This document shows, piece after piece, positions 26,297-35,220 of a DNA stretch of 64,000 bases. The translations under genes were made by a program, and so were the position numbers. Position 1 is the first letter of the stretch. Every line of letters starts with the position of its first letter. Source of the stretch: Actinomycetota bacterium (GTDB lineage Bacteria > Actinomycetota > UBA4738 > HRBIN12); the NCBI GenBank assembly GCA_040881665.1, contig JBBECT010000006.1:42462-106461 (forward strand), read 5' to 3'. The notes below the pieces were generated by a model. The model did not search any database, was not told the DNA's origin, and was given only the letters and a program-made list of their open reading frames with translations.

Positions 26297-27564
26297 GCGC
26301 GCTCCTGTTCCACCGTGACGAGGCGCGCCACCGCCGTCTCGATCGGGATCGTCTCCTGCTCTCCGTCGGCCATCCGCCGGAGGGTCGCCTGCCCGGCCGC
26401 GATCTCGCGCGCTCCCAGGATCGCCGTGAACGTGGCGCCGCTGCGGTCGGCCATCTTCAGCTGCGCTTTCATCGGGCGGTCCTCGAGCGCCGTGGTGACG
26501 GGGACACCGGCGGCGCGCAGGTCGGCGATCAGCGTTCCGGCGGCCGCGCGCGCCTCGTCCCCGAGTGCCACCACGAAGCAGGCGGGGGCGGTCGAGGGAG
26601 CGGGTGGTGCTTTCTCCGCGTCCGCCGCCAGCAGCACGCGGTCCAGCCCCATCGCGAACCCGACACCGGGTGTCGCCGCCCCGCCGAGCTGCTCGGCGAG
26701 TCCGTCGTAGCGCCCGCCCGCGTTGATCGTCGACTGCGCCGCGTCCAGCGCGCTCGAGATCCACTCGAACGCTGTCCGCGTGTAGTAGTCCAGACCGCGG
26801 ACGAGCCGAGCGTCCAGCTCGTAGGCGACGCCGGCCCCGTCCAGCCCCGCCCGGACCTGAGCGAAGTGCTCGGTGCACGCCTCACAGAGATGCTCGACGA
26901 TAGCGGGCGCCGACCGGACGAAGTCCTTGTTCCCGTCCACCTTGCAGTCGAACACCCGCAAGGGGTTGGAACGCAAGCGCGTCCGGCAGTCCTGGTCGAG
27001 CTCGTCCAGGTGCGGTTCAAAGTGAGCCACGAGCAGCTCCCGGTAGGCCGGACGGCAGGCGGCGTCGCCGATCGAGTTGAGGTGCAGGACCTGGTCGCGT
27101 AGCCCGCGATCGCGGAGGAAGCGCTCGCCGAGCTCGATCACCTCCACGTCGGCGTCCGGTCCGGCCACCCCCAGGACCTCGACCCCGAACTGGCGGAACT
27201 CCCGCAGACGCCCGGCCTGCGGGCGTCCGTGACGGAACTGCGATCCGACGTAGTAGGCGCGGAACGGCGCACCGAGATCGTGCTGGTGGGTCAGGTAGGC
27301 GCGGACGACCGACGCCGTGTTCTCGGGTCGCAGCGTGAACGATCGGCCCTTCGTGTCCTCGAACGTGTACATCTCCTTGGTCACGACGTCGGAGGTCGCG
27401 CCAGAGGTCCGTGCGAACAGCTCCGTGTGCTCGAAGGTCGGCGTCTCGACGTAGCGGTAGCCGTACAGGCGCGCCGTGCGGTGCGAGCGTTCGTACAGAT
27501 CGAGCATCGCGTCCGCGCGCGGGGGCAACAGGTCCGCGGTCCCCCGCGGCGGCGCGAGCTCCAT
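26293..27564 (-). CDS. hisS: histidyl-tRNA synthetase
   Basis: 423 residues, class II. Motif 2 (FRAYYVGSQFRHGRPQAGR), the His-specific LVRGLDYYTRTAFE and GGRYDGL motifs and the C-terminal anticodon domain are present. Start ATG at 27564 shares a base with the MBL stop (TGATG), so it is coupled. The region with four cysteines (EHLCEACTEH and others) is worth noting as possible metal sites. Confidence 0.94.
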   Translation of the reverse strand: MELAPPRGTADLLPPRADAMLDLYERSHRTARLYGYRYVETPTFEHTELFARTSGATSDVVTKEMYTFEDTKGRSFTLRPENTASVVRAYLTHQHDLGAPFRAYYVGSQFRHGRPQAGRLREFRQFGVEVLGVAGPDADVEVIELGERFLRDRGLRDQVLHLNSIGDAACRPAYRELLVAHFEPHLDELDQDCRTRLRSNPLRVFDCKVDGNKDFVRSAPAIVEHLCEACTEHFAQVRAGLDGAGVAYELDARLVRGLDYYTRTAFEWISSALDAAQSTINAGGRYDGLAEQLGGAATPGVGFAMGLDRVLLAADAEKAPPAPSTAPACFVVALGDEARAAAGTLIADLRAAGVPVTTALEDRPMKAQLKMADRSGATFTAILGAREIAAGQATLRRMADGEQETIPIETAVARLVTVEQERA

Positions 27565-28199
27565 CAACGCGTCCCGAGGAACCCGCCCGGTTCGAGGAAC
27601 GGGTTGGTCGCGCGCTCGCGCCCAAGGGAGGTCGACGGCCCGTGGCCGGGATGAACGGGGAGCGCGTCGTCCAGCTCGAGGAACCGTCGCAGGCTCTCCC
27701 GGATCTGGGACGCGGAGGAGTTGGGGAAGTCGTGGCGCCCGATCGAGCCGGCGAACACGAGGTCACCGGAGAACACGAGCCCATCGGTCCGGAAGCACAC
27801 GCTCCCGGGCGTGTGACCCGGCGTGTGGAGCACCTCGATCTCGAACCCCGCGAACATCAGCCGTTCGCCGCCGGCGAGCGTGCGGACGTCCTTGACCGGA
27901 ACCGGGGGGGCGGCGTACCCCGCACCCCAGGTCTCGGCGTCGGACAGCGCGAGCGCGTCGGCCTCGTGGATGTAGAGCGGGACCTCGTCCCCGCAGAGGT
28001 TGGCGGCGGCGCCGATGTGATCGTGGTGCCCGTGGGTCGCGAGCACCGCCACGGGTCGCTTCCCCGCCTTCTCGAGCTGGCGGAGCACCCGCGGGGCCTC
28101 GAACCCGGGATCGACGACGACCGCGTCGTCGCTGCCCTCGGCCGCCACGAGCCAGCAGTTCGATGCCATCGGGTTGTCGTTGAACACGTCCAGGAACAT
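27564..28199 (-). CDS. metallo-beta-lactamase-fold hydrolase (glyoxalase II-like)
   Basis: 211 residues. Zinc motif THGHHDHIG (HxHxDH), then TPGHTPGS, FSGDLVFAGSIGR and the C-terminal PGHGPST. These are the ligands of the hydroxyacylglutathione hydrolase-like subgroup often found beside hisS in actinobacteria. Substrate unknown, possibly a thioester. AGGGG near the ATG may serve as ribosome site. Confidence 0.87.
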   Translation of the reverse strand: MFLDVFNDNPMASNCWLVAAEGSDDAVVVDPGFEAPRVLRQLEKAGKRPVAVLATHGHHDHIGAAANLCGDEVPLYIHEADALALSDAETWGAGYAAPPVPVKDVRTLAGGERLMFAGFEIEVLHTPGHTPGSVCFRTDGLVFSGDLVFAGSIGRHDFPNSSASQIRESLRRFLELDDALPVHPGHGPSTSLGRERATNPFLEPGGFLGTR

Positions 28200-28264
28200 G
28201 AGGCCCCTATCCTAGCGGGGCACCTGCGGCCGACCGGGGTCCGTGGGCTTGCCGAGGCCGGGAC

Positions 28265-28714
28265 CTAGAAGGTCTTCTCGGAATCGAGCATGAGGGTCAC
28301 GGGGCCGTCGTTGTTCAGCTCGACGTCCATGTGCGCGCCGAACCGGCCGCGTTCGACGCGAACCCCGCGCTCCTCGAGTGCACGAGCGAAGGCTTCCACG
28401 CCCTCGGCTCCCTGCTCGGGAGGCGCGGCTCCGAGCCACGAGGGGCGACGGCCCTTGCGCACGTCGCCGTAGAGCGTGAACTGCGAGACGACGAGTGCCG
28501 CTCCGTCGACCTCGGCCAGCGGCAGGTTCATCTTGCTCTGCGCATCGGAGAACACGCGCAACCCGACGATCTTGTCGGCGAGCCACGCGACCTGCTCGGG
28601 CGTGTCCTCGTGGCCGGCCGCGACCAGAAGCAGGTACCCGCGACCGATCTCCCCGGTGACCTCGCCGTCGACGGTCACCGATGCGCGCGAGACGCGCTGC
28701 AGGACGATCCGCAT
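28265..28714 (-). CDS. dtd: D-aminoacyl-tRNA deacylase
   Basis: 149 residues. It has the catalytic SQFTLYGD motif and the NDGPVT Gly-cisPro motif, both characteristic of Dtd. It removes D-amino acids and glycine from mischarged tRNA. It is 16 bases after relA and has no obvious ribosome site. The surrounding genes are aminoacylation genes, which fits a quality-control role. Confidence 0.93.
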   Translation of the reverse strand: MRIVLQRVSRASVTVDGEVTGEIGRGYLLLVAAGHEDTPEQVAWLADKIVGLRVFSDAQSKMNLPLAEVDGAALVVSQFTLYGDVRKGRRPSWLGAAPPEQGAEGVEAFARALEERGVRVERGRFGAHMDVELNNDGPVTLMLDSEKTF

Positions 28715-28729
28715 CCGCGAGCGCGCGCC

Positions 28730-30967
28730 TTACCGGGGAACGACCCGGTACGCGTCGTAGACACCCTCGACCTTCTTCACGGCCGACAGCACGCCGGTGA
28801 GATGGGTGATGTCGGCGAGCTCGAAGGTGAAGCGGAGCTTCACGATGCGGTCCCGATTCGTGGTCGAGGTCGCGGACAGGATGTTCACGTGATTGTCGGA
28901 CAGCACCGTGGCGACGTCGGAAAGCAGCCGCGTTCGGTCGAGCGCCTCGACCTGGACCGCGACCGTGAAGATCGTCGGCTTGCCCTCGGCCCAGCTGACG
29001 TCGATCAGGCGCTCGGGTTCGCGCGCGAGCGCCTTCGCGTTCGGACAGTCTGTGCGATGCACGGACACGCCCTGACCCCGCGTCACGAACCCCATGATCT
29101 CGTCCCCCGGCACGGGCGTGCAGCAACGGCCGAGCCGTACCCACACGTCGTCGGCGCCGGGAACCACCACGCCTGCGGTGACGTCCGGGCGGGCGATCTT
29201 CACCGGTCGCGCGAGGGGGACCTCGGTGACGTCCTCCTCCGGCGTGCCGGCCAGCATCCGGGACATCCGGGCCACGATCGACTGCGGCGACACCCGGTTC
29301 TCCCCCACCGCGACATAGAGCGCGTCGAGGTTCGGGTAGTGCAGCTCGCCGGCGATCTGGTTCAGCGCCTCCTCGGTAGCGCGGCGCTTCAGTGGGGCGT
29401 GCTGCTTGCGCAGGACCCGCTGGAGGGTGTCCCGCCCTTGCTCGAGGGCGTCCTCGCGCCGCTCCCGAGAGAACCACTGCTTGATCTTGTTGCGCGCGCG
29501 CGGCGTCGCCACGAACTGGAGCCAGTCCTGCGAGGGACCCTCCATCCGGGACTTCGAGGTGAGCACCTCGACCGTGTCCCCGGTTCGCAGCTCGTAGTCG
29601 AGCGGCACGAGCTTGCCGTTCACCTTGGCGCCGATCGCGCGGTGACCGACCTCGGTGTGGATCGTGTAGGCGAAGTCGACGGGCGTCGCGCCGGTCGGCA
29701 TGTTCACCACGTCGCCCTTCGGACTGAAGACGAACACCTGCCCGCCGTAGAGGTCGACCTTGAGCCCCTCCATGAACTCGCGCGGGTCGCGCATGTCCTT
29801 GAGCCACTCGAGCATCTGTCCGAGCCAGGCCAGGTCGGCGTCACCCTTGGACTGTTTGCCGCCCTCCTTGTAGCGCCAGTGCGCGGCGATCCCGTACTGC
29901 GCCGTGCGGTGCATCTCGCGCGTGCGGATCTGGAATTCGATCGGCGTACCACCCGGGCCGAGAACGGTCGTGTGCAGCGATTGGTACATGTTGTTCTTGG
30001 GCATCGCGACGTAGTCCTTGAAGCGACCCGGAACCGGCTTCCACAGCGCATGGATCGCCCCGAGGGCGCCGTAGGTGTCGCGCACCTGATCGACGAGCAC
30101 CCGCACGCCGACGAGGTCGTAGATCTCGTTGAACTCCTTGCCGCGCAACACCATCTTCTCGTAGATCGAGTACAGGTGCTTGGGTCGCCCTTCGACCTCG
30201 CCCTTGATGCCGAGCTCCTTCATCTTCGAGCGCGCCTGCTCGAGGACGTCGTCGATCAGCTCCTGACGCTCACCCCGTCGCTTGTCGACCAGGCTCGCGA
30301 TCTCGCGGTAGGGCCCCGGGTGCAGGGTCTTGAACGACAGGTCCTCCAACTCCCACTTGATCTGCTGCACGCCGAGGCGATGTGCGAGCGGCGCATAGAT
30401 CTCGAGGGTCTCGGTGGCCTTCGCGCGCTGCTTGGGCGCGGGCATGCTTCCGAGGGTGCGCATGTTGTGGAGCCGGTCGGCCAGCTTGATCAGCAGCACG
30501 CGGATATCGCCGGCCATCGCGACGATCATCTTGCGAACGTTCTCCGCCTGTTCCTGCTCGCGGCTGCGGAACTCGATCGCCTCGAGCTTGGTGAGCCCGT
30601 CCACGATGCCGGCCACGTCCGGGCTGAACCGGTGCTCGAGCTGCTCGATCGAGACCTCGGTGTCCTCGACCGTGTCGTGCAACAGCGCCGCGACGATCGT
30701 CGTCGTGTCCAGGTGCAGGTCGGCCAGGATCTGCGCGACCGACAGCGGGTGCTCGATGAAGTCCTCACCCGAGACGCGCTTCTGTCCGGCGTGGGACGCC
30801 TCGGCGAGCCGATAGGCGTCCTGGACCTCGTCGAGGTCCGCCTTCGGGTTGTAGGACTTGATCACCCGAAGGAGCGGCTCGATCCCCTCGGGCGGGGCCT
30901 CCGCCGGCCGCAGGCGCGACAGCAGACGAGGTCGACGCTCGCTCCTGACCTGCTCACGGCTGTCCAC
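28730..30967 (-). CDS. relA: bifunctional (p)ppGpp synthetase/hydrolase Rel
   Basis: 745 residues. Hydrolase domain with HPLSVAQILADL and LHDTVEDTE (metal site), synthetase domain with the GRFKDYVAMPK and YQSLHTTV motifs, then TGS (about 400-460), helical and ACT domains. The intact HD motif means it can also degrade (p)ppGpp. GTG start with GAGGAGGAAC upstream. apt lies upstream as in many actinobacteria, but a toxin-antitoxin remnant now separates them. Confidence 0.95.
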   Translation of the reverse strand: MDSREQVRSERRPRLLSRLRPAEAPPEGIEPLLRVIKSYNPKADLDEVQDAYRLAEASHAGQKRVSGEDFIEHPLSVAQILADLHLDTTTIVAALLHDTVEDTEVSIEQLEHRFSPDVAGIVDGLTKLEAIEFRSREQEQAENVRKMIVAMAGDIRVLLIKLADRLHNMRTLGSMPAPKQRAKATETLEIYAPLAHRLGVQQIKWELEDLSFKTLHPGPYREIASLVDKRRGERQELIDDVLEQARSKMKELGIKGEVEGRPKHLYSIYEKMVLRGKEFNEIYDLVGVRVLVDQVRDTYGALGAIHALWKPVPGRFKDYVAMPKNNMYQSLHTTVLGPGGTPIEFQIRTREMHRTAQYGIAAHWRYKEGGKQSKGDADLAWLGQMLEWLKDMRDPREFMEGLKVDLYGGQVFVFSPKGDVVNMPTGATPVDFAYTIHTEVGHRAIGAKVNGKLVPLDYELRTGDTVEVLTSKSRMEGPSQDWLQFVATPRARNKIKQWFSRERREDALEQGRDTLQRVLRKQHAPLKRRATEEALNQIAGELHYPNLDALYVAVGENRVSPQSIVARMSRMLAGTPEEDVTEVPLARPVKIARPDVTAGVVVPGADDVWVRLGRCCTPVPGDEIMGFVTRGQGVSVHRTDCPNAKALAREPERLIDVSWAEGKPTIFTVAVQVEALDRTRLLSDVATVLSDNHVNILSATSTTNRDRIVKLRFTFELADITHLTGVLSAVKKVEGVYDAYRVVPR

Positions 30968-31157
30968 CGGCGTTCCTCCTCGTCACAGCCAGTGTAGCCG
31001 CGCAGGTCCTCGACCCCGGGCAGCCGATGTGGAGAGCTGATGGGGGCCCGGAGGTCTCCAGGGTCGCACTGTCGAGCAGACCAAAGTCCCGGAGCATCGT
31101 CTGCCCAAGCACCCGTGCGTTGATCCGGGCAACATCGTCCGCCGTCAGGTACTGCAT
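30954..31157 (-). pseudogene. N-terminal remnant of a Doc/Fic-type (death-on-curing) toxin
   Basis: The first 31 residues match the N-terminus of death-on-curing proteins (YLTADDVARINARVLG, then LRDFGLLDSA), and a GGAAGG lies before the ATG. After DSA the frame runs on into unrelated sequence and overlaps the start of relA by 14 bases; the Fic motif HxFxDGNKR is absent. So the toxin has lost its catalytic part, probably through a deletion. It lies 14 bases after the antitoxin stop, the expected order of the module. Confidence 0.7.
30991..30996 (-). promoter_or_regulatory. possible -10 box for relA
   Basis: TACACT lies about 24 bases before the relA GTG, upstream of the GAGGAGG ribosome site. 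No -35 consensus. It lies inside the region of the Doc remnant, so the insertion may have supplied or preserved the promoter. Confidence 0.35.
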
Positions 31158-31171
31158 GCCGCCTTCCCTCT

Positions 31172-31426
31172 CTACAGGTCAGCGAGCTTTTCGAGCGCCA
31201 CCGCGTATCGGTCCTGCGCCCGCCGAGCGAAGCTGTCGACGGCATCCCGGTGCCCCTCGTTCGACAGGTAGTCACGAACCGCTCGCAGCACGATCTCGTT
31301 CGCGCTTACCTCGATTGCCACCGACAACGTCCGGATGGCCTCGTGCACCTCCTCGGGAACGCGGACCGTGAGCTGCCGAGTGGCGCCTTCCCTTCCGTTC
31401 TTGGATCGCTTCCGCATGTCCTGCAT
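31172..31426 (-). CDS. ribbon-helix-helix antitoxin (Arc/CopG-like), orphaned
   Basis: 84 residues. Residues about 15-60 form an RHH fold: a strand RQLTVRVPEEVHEAIR, then a helix with SANEIVLRAVRDYL. The C-terminal helical tail would bind the toxin. GGGAGG lies 8 bases before the ATG, and a strong promoter with tandem 8-base repeats stands upstream, suitable for autoregulation. Its toxin partner is truncated, so it may now only repress its own promoter. Confidence 0.78.
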   Translation of the reverse strand: MQDMRKRSKNGREGATRQLTVRVPEEVHEAIRTLSVAIEVSANEIVLRAVRDYLSNEGHRDAVDSFARRAQDRYAVALEKLADL

Positions 31427-31474
31427 GGCCCAGGCCTCCCAAAGGACCCCGCCCGGGATCCCTCCGAAGGTAAA

Positions 31475-31503
31475 AGTATGACCTCATGCTGTCATGCTGT
31501 CAA
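31475..31503 (-). promoter_or_regulatory. promoter and tandem-repeat operator of the antitoxin gene
   Basis: On the minus strand TTGACA (31503-31498), 17 bases, CATACT (31480-31475). Three 8-base direct repeats, TGACAGCA, TGACAGCA and TGAGGTCA, run 31502-31479 and overlap both elements, a plausible binding site for the RHH antitoxin. The remaining bases up to apt (31504-31609) hold an imperfect inverted repeat (31505-31543) and no gene. Confidence 0.65.
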
Positions 31504-31609
31504 TGGCCTCTGTGGTATCTGCCCGACGGGACAACAGGAGGCCGTAAAGACACCGGGAGAAACACCCAGCCAAGGAGGGCTGTACCCCCCGCCTGGAGTG
31601 AGGCGTCTC

Positions 31610-32131
31610 TCAGTACTCGAGGAGCGTGAACAGGTCGTAGCCGTCGACCTGCTTGGCGCCTTCGAGGAACCCGAGCTCGATCAGGCAGGCGATCCCCACG
31701 ACCTTGCCCCCGATCCGCTCGACCAGGTCGGCCGTGGCCTTCGCGGTGCCCCCGGTGGCGAGCACGTCGTCGACGATCAGCACCCGCTCCCCGGGGTTCA
31801 CGGCGTCCTTGTGGATCTCCAGGGTCGCCGTCCCGTACTCCAGGGAATACTCCGCGGCTTCGGTCTCCCAGGGCAGCTTGTCGGCCTTGCGCACGGGGAC
31901 GAACCCGGCACCGAAGTGGTAGGCGACCGGCGAGGCGAGGATGAAACCGCGCGCCTCGATCCCCACGACCTTGTCGATGTTCCCTCGGCCGAAGTGGACC
32001 ACGATCAGGTCGATGATCGTCGAGAACGCGATCTCGTCGGCCAGCAACGGCGTGATGTCCTTGAAGACGATGCCTTCCTGCGGGAAGTCGGGGACGTCCC
32101 GGATCAACGACTTGATGGCTTCGATCTGCAC
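31610..32131 (-). CDS. apt: adenine phosphoribosyltransferase
   Basis: 173 residues. PRPP-binding loop VLIVDDVLATGGTAKA and the flanking GFILASPVAYHFGAGFVPVRK are conserved. It salvages adenine to AMP. GTG start with CGGAGGTAAGCG upstream. It follows secF by 3 bases and ends a secDF-apt transcript. Confidence 0.94.
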   Translation of the reverse strand: MQIEAIKSLIRDVPDFPQEGIVFKDITPLLADEIAFSTIIDLIVVHFGRGNIDKVVGIEARGFILASPVAYHFGAGFVPVRKADKLPWETEAAEYSLEYGTATLEIHKDAVNPGERVLIVDDVLATGGTAKATADLVERIGGKVVGIACLIELGFLEGAKQVDGYDLFTLLEY

Positions 32132-32134
32132 CGC

Positions 32135-33247
32135 TTACCTCCGTTTGGGCTTCTTGGGTGGCTTCCGCTTGCTCTTGGGTGGCGGCTTGGAGCTCCGTCC
32201 CGCGCCCGAGGAGGGCTTCGGCCGGGCGCTCACGGCGGCGGCGGTCTCATCGGCCTCGACCGACCCGGTGGCCCGCGCACCCGCAGCTGCGGCCGCCACC
32301 TGACGGGTCTTCGAACGTTCGCGGAGCTGGCGGTAGCGCGGATCGCGCTCCTTCAGCACCACGAGCGCCGGCGCCGCGATGAAGATCGACGAGTAGGCGC
32401 CGGTCAGGGTTCCGATGAACATCGCGAAGGCGAAGTCCTTGAGGGTCTCGCCGCCGAACAGGAGCAAGCTGAGGATCGGGAGCAGGACGACGACCGAGGT
32501 GTTGATCGACCGCATCAGGACCTCGTTCATCGAACGGTTCACGACCCCGTCGTACCCCTCCTTGCCGACGGCGGCGAGGGAGGCCGCGTTCTCCCTGATG
32601 CGGTCGTAGATCACCACCGTGTCGTAAAGGGAGAACCCGAAGATCGTGAGGACCGCGATCACCGTCTCGGGGGTGACCTCGCGGCCGGTGAAGACGTAGA
32701 CGCCGGCGGTGATCGCCACGTCGTGGAACAGCGCGATGATCGCGCCGATCGCCATCTTCCACTCGAACCGCAGGGTGATGTACAGGGTGATCGCGGCGAG
32801 GACGACGACCATCCCCGTCAGCGCCTTGCGCGAGATCTCTGCGCCCCAGGTGGGACCCACGTCCTCGAGCGTGACCTCACCCTGTGGCACCCCCACCGCT
32901 TCGGCGATCGAGGCGATCACGTCCTGGGCACCGCCGGAGCCGAAGCTCTCGGTCCGGATCGTGATCGTGTCCCCGCCCACCTCCTGGACCTCCGCCCCGG
33001 ACACCCCGGCCTCGGTCAGGACGTCCTCCACCTGCTCGACCGTGATCGCGTTCGGGTTGTCTACCGTGATCAGCGCACCGCCCTCGAAGTCGATCGAAAG
33101 GTTCAACCCGGGCCAGAACAGCCCGACGATCGAGACCGCGATCAGCACGCCGGAGATCGCGAACCAGATCTTGCGCCTGCCCATGATGTTGAATTGGGGC
33201 GTCTCCTGACCGCGGAAGATCGCTACGGCGTGCGACATCGTGCTCAT
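32135..33247 (-). CDS. secF: protein translocase subunit SecF
   Basis: 370 residues with six membrane segments. N-terminal SIDFEGGALI, then a beta domain, then the FGFSLYDTVVIYDRIREN motif of SecF. The C-terminal tail (about 310-370) is basic and Pro/Lys-rich, longer than in model SecF. ATG 33247 overlaps the secD stop by 4 bases. Uses the proton gradient to help release exported proteins. Confidence 0.93.
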   Translation of the reverse strand: MSTMSHAVAIFRGQETPQFNIMGRRKIWFAISGVLIAVSIVGLFWPGLNLSIDFEGGALITVDNPNAITVEQVEDVLTEAGVSGAEVQEVGGDTITIRTESFGSGGAQDVIASIAEAVGVPQGEVTLEDVGPTWGAEISRKALTGMVVVLAAITLYITLRFEWKMAIGAIIALFHDVAITAGVYVFTGREVTPETVIAVLTIFGFSLYDTVVIYDRIRENAASLAAVGKEGYDGVVNRSMNEVLMRSINTSVVVLLPILSLLLFGGETLKDFAFAMFIGTLTGAYSSIFIAAPALVVLKERDPRYRQLRERSKTRQVAAAAAGARATGSVEADETAAAVSARPKPSSGAGRSSKPPPKSKRKPPKKPKRR

Positions 33248-35220
33248 CGCTCACCTCCCGCGATCGGCGCCGTCTCCGCGTCGTGTGCGATCCCGAGCCC
33301 CGCCTTGAGGCCGATACCCGGGATCGACACGAGGCGTTCGTTCCGAGCGATCAGGAACGCGACCGGCCGTTTGAAGAAGTAGACGACGAACAGGTCGAGG
33401 AACACCGCCACGCCCAGGGTGAGCGCGAACCCGCGCACCGAGCTGACGGCCGTGACGTAGAGGCCCATCGCCGCGATCCCGGTCACGACGTCGGCGGCGA
33501 CGATCGTGTGCCACGACTTCGCGAACGCCGGCTCGACGGCCGTCCGCGGGGTCTTGCCCCTTCGGACCTCGTCCTTCAGCCGTTCGAAGAACACGATGTA
33601 GGAGTCGGCCGTCACGCCGAGCGAGATCACGAGCCCCGCGACGCCTGCCAGCGTGAGCGAGTAGCCGAACGCCTCGCCGCCGAGCGAGATCAGGCCGAGG
33701 GCGAGCACACCCCAGGTCGCCATCCCGAGCCAGGCGACCAGCCCGAGGATCCGGTAGTAGAAGAACAGGTACGCGGCCAGCAGGAACAGTCCGGCGATCC
33801 CCGCGATCAGGCCCTGCCGGAGAGATTCCTCACCGAGGGTCGGGCTGACGGTGACGAGCTGCTGCTGGGTGAGCTGCACCGGGAGCGACCCGGCGTTGAG
33901 CGTCGTGGCCAGATCGCGCGCCTCCTGCTCGGTGAAGTCGCCGGTGATGTTCGCGCGGCCGCCCGTGATCGGCTCGTTGATCGATGGGGCCGAGACCACC
34001 TCCTGGTCGAGGACGATCGCCAGCTGGCGGCCGACGAGCTCGGTGGTCACCTCGCCGAACGTGTCCGCTCCCGCCCCTGTGAGCTGGAACTCGACCGACC
34101 ACCCCGCGGCACCCGTGGTCTGCTGACCCGGTGCGCTGAACACCGCGGTCGCACGGCGGATCGCATCTCCCGTGAGCCGGACGGGGCCGAGACGGTACTT
34201 CGGCGCGGTCTCCGGATCGCCCGGGCCTCGGAACACGACCTCTTGATCCTCGAGCGCCTCGAACGAGCACTCCTCGGTCTCCTGTTGCTGCAGGGTCGCG
34301 CAGGTGACCTCCGCCTCCTCGAACCCCGGAACCCCGGGTGCGAGCGTCTCGAGCACCTCGCGCTCCTCGAGGCGGGCCGTCGCCCCGATCAGCTGGATCA
34401 AGCGCTCCTGGCCCGTCTCCTGCAGGCGCGCCTGTGCGGCGTCGCGCGTGAAGAAGCATCCGAGGTTCTGTTCCGCCGAGGACACGACGCAGAACCGGCG
34501 GTCGACCTCGCGGATCTGGACGGAATCGAGCAGCTCCTGCGCTTCCTCGTTCGTCGGGAAGCAGTCGACGTTCTCGCCGTCCGCGTCGCGCACGCACGAG
34601 GCGGTTTGCTCCTCGATCCGTAGGTCCTGGACGAACGCCTCGGCGTCCGCCCGCTCGGGGAAGCAGCGCAGGTTGCCGCCGCCCTGGCTCGTCACGCAGA
34701 ACTGGTCCCCCTGGCGGGCCACGTTCGCCGAGTCGAGCGATGCCTGCGCGTCGCGCTCGGACCCGAAACACCCGAACTGCCCGTCGTCCCCCACGATGCA
34801 GTACTGCGGCGGCACGTCGACCACCTCGAGCTGATCGAGCACCGTCTCGGCCTCGGCCGAGGTCGGGAGACATCCGAGGTTGCGGTCGCCGCGCGCGATC
34901 AGACAGGACTGCGGCTCACGGTTCTCCTGGATCGTTCCCTCGGCGAGTCCGGGGATCTGGACCTCGATGCTCGTTCCCGTGACGAAGATCTCGGGTTCGG
35001 CGACGCCGAAGGCATCGACGCGGTTGCGGATGCTCTCGAGCGCTCGGTTCATCACCGGCTGGGGCGTGCCCTCGGGCGCCGAGAGCGTGACGGAGACCCC
35101 GCCCTCGAGATCGAGGCCGAGCACCGGGACGATGCCGACGATCCATCCCACGATCGAGGCGGCCACGAGGGCGACCGAGAAGAAGATCGACAGCCACCAG
35201 TTGCGCGTGCGCTTCTTCAC
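33244..35220 (-). CDS. secD: protein translocase subunit SecD with inserted cysteine-pair repeats
   Basis: 658 residues. Membrane segment about 10-33, GLDLEGGVSVTL, P1 domain, then the conserved membrane core with its TADSYIVFFERLKDEVR motif. Between the IPGLAEG segment (about 89-95) and the LIQLIGATARLEEREV segment (about 275-289) lies an insertion of five tandem 34-35-residue units, each with a Cys pair (C106/117, 141/151, 175/186, 209/220, 244/255) and a final helix of the type EEAQELLD. Such repeats are not part of ordinary SecD. GTG 35220 overlaps the HD gene by 4 bases. Confidence 0.93.
   Translation of the reverse strand: MKKRTRNWWLSIFFSVALVAASIVGWIVGIVPVLGLDLEGGVSVTLSAPEGTPQPVMNRALESIRNRVDAFGVAEPEIFVTGTSIEVQIPGLAEGTIQENREPQSCLIARGDRNLGCLPTSAEAETVLDQLEVVDVPPQYCIVGDDGQFGCFGSERDAQASLDSANVARQGDQFCVTSQGGGNLRCFPERADAEAFVQDLRIEEQTASCVRDADGENVDCFPTNEEAQELLDSVQIREVDRRFCVVSSAEQNLGCFFTRDAAQARLQETGQERLIQLIGATARLEEREVLETLAPGVPGFEEAEVTCATLQQQETEECSFEALEDQEVVFRGPGDPETAPKYRLGPVRLTGDAIRRATAVFSAPGQQTTGAAGWSVEFQLTGAGADTFGEVTTELVGRQLAIVLDQEVVSAPSINEPITGGRANITGDFTEQEARDLATTLNAGSLPVQLTQQQLVTVSPTLGEESLRQGLIAGIAGLFLLAAYLFFYYRILGLVAWLGMATWGVLALGLISLGGEAFGYSLTLAGVAGLVISLGVTADSYIVFFERLKDEVRRGKTPRTAVEPAFAKSWHTIVAADVVTGIAAMGLYVTAVSSVRGFALTLGVAVFLDLFVVYFFKRPVAFLIARNERLVSIPGIGLKAGLGIAHDAETAPIAGGER

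Noticed and set aside
28197..28217. TAGGAT before the MBL hydrolase as a leaderless -10 box
   Set aside because: An AGGGG ribosome-site-like run lies between it and the ATG, so the signal is ambiguous.
28331..30997. An 888-codon plus-strand frame opposite relA and dtd
   Set aside because: Antisense shadow of certain genes with the same biased composition.
31505..31543. Imperfect inverted repeat GGCCTCTGT/ACAGGAGGCC downstream of apt
   Set aside because: Long loop, a bulge and no U-tract; may be a remnant of the toxin-antitoxin insertion but cannot be supported as a terminator.
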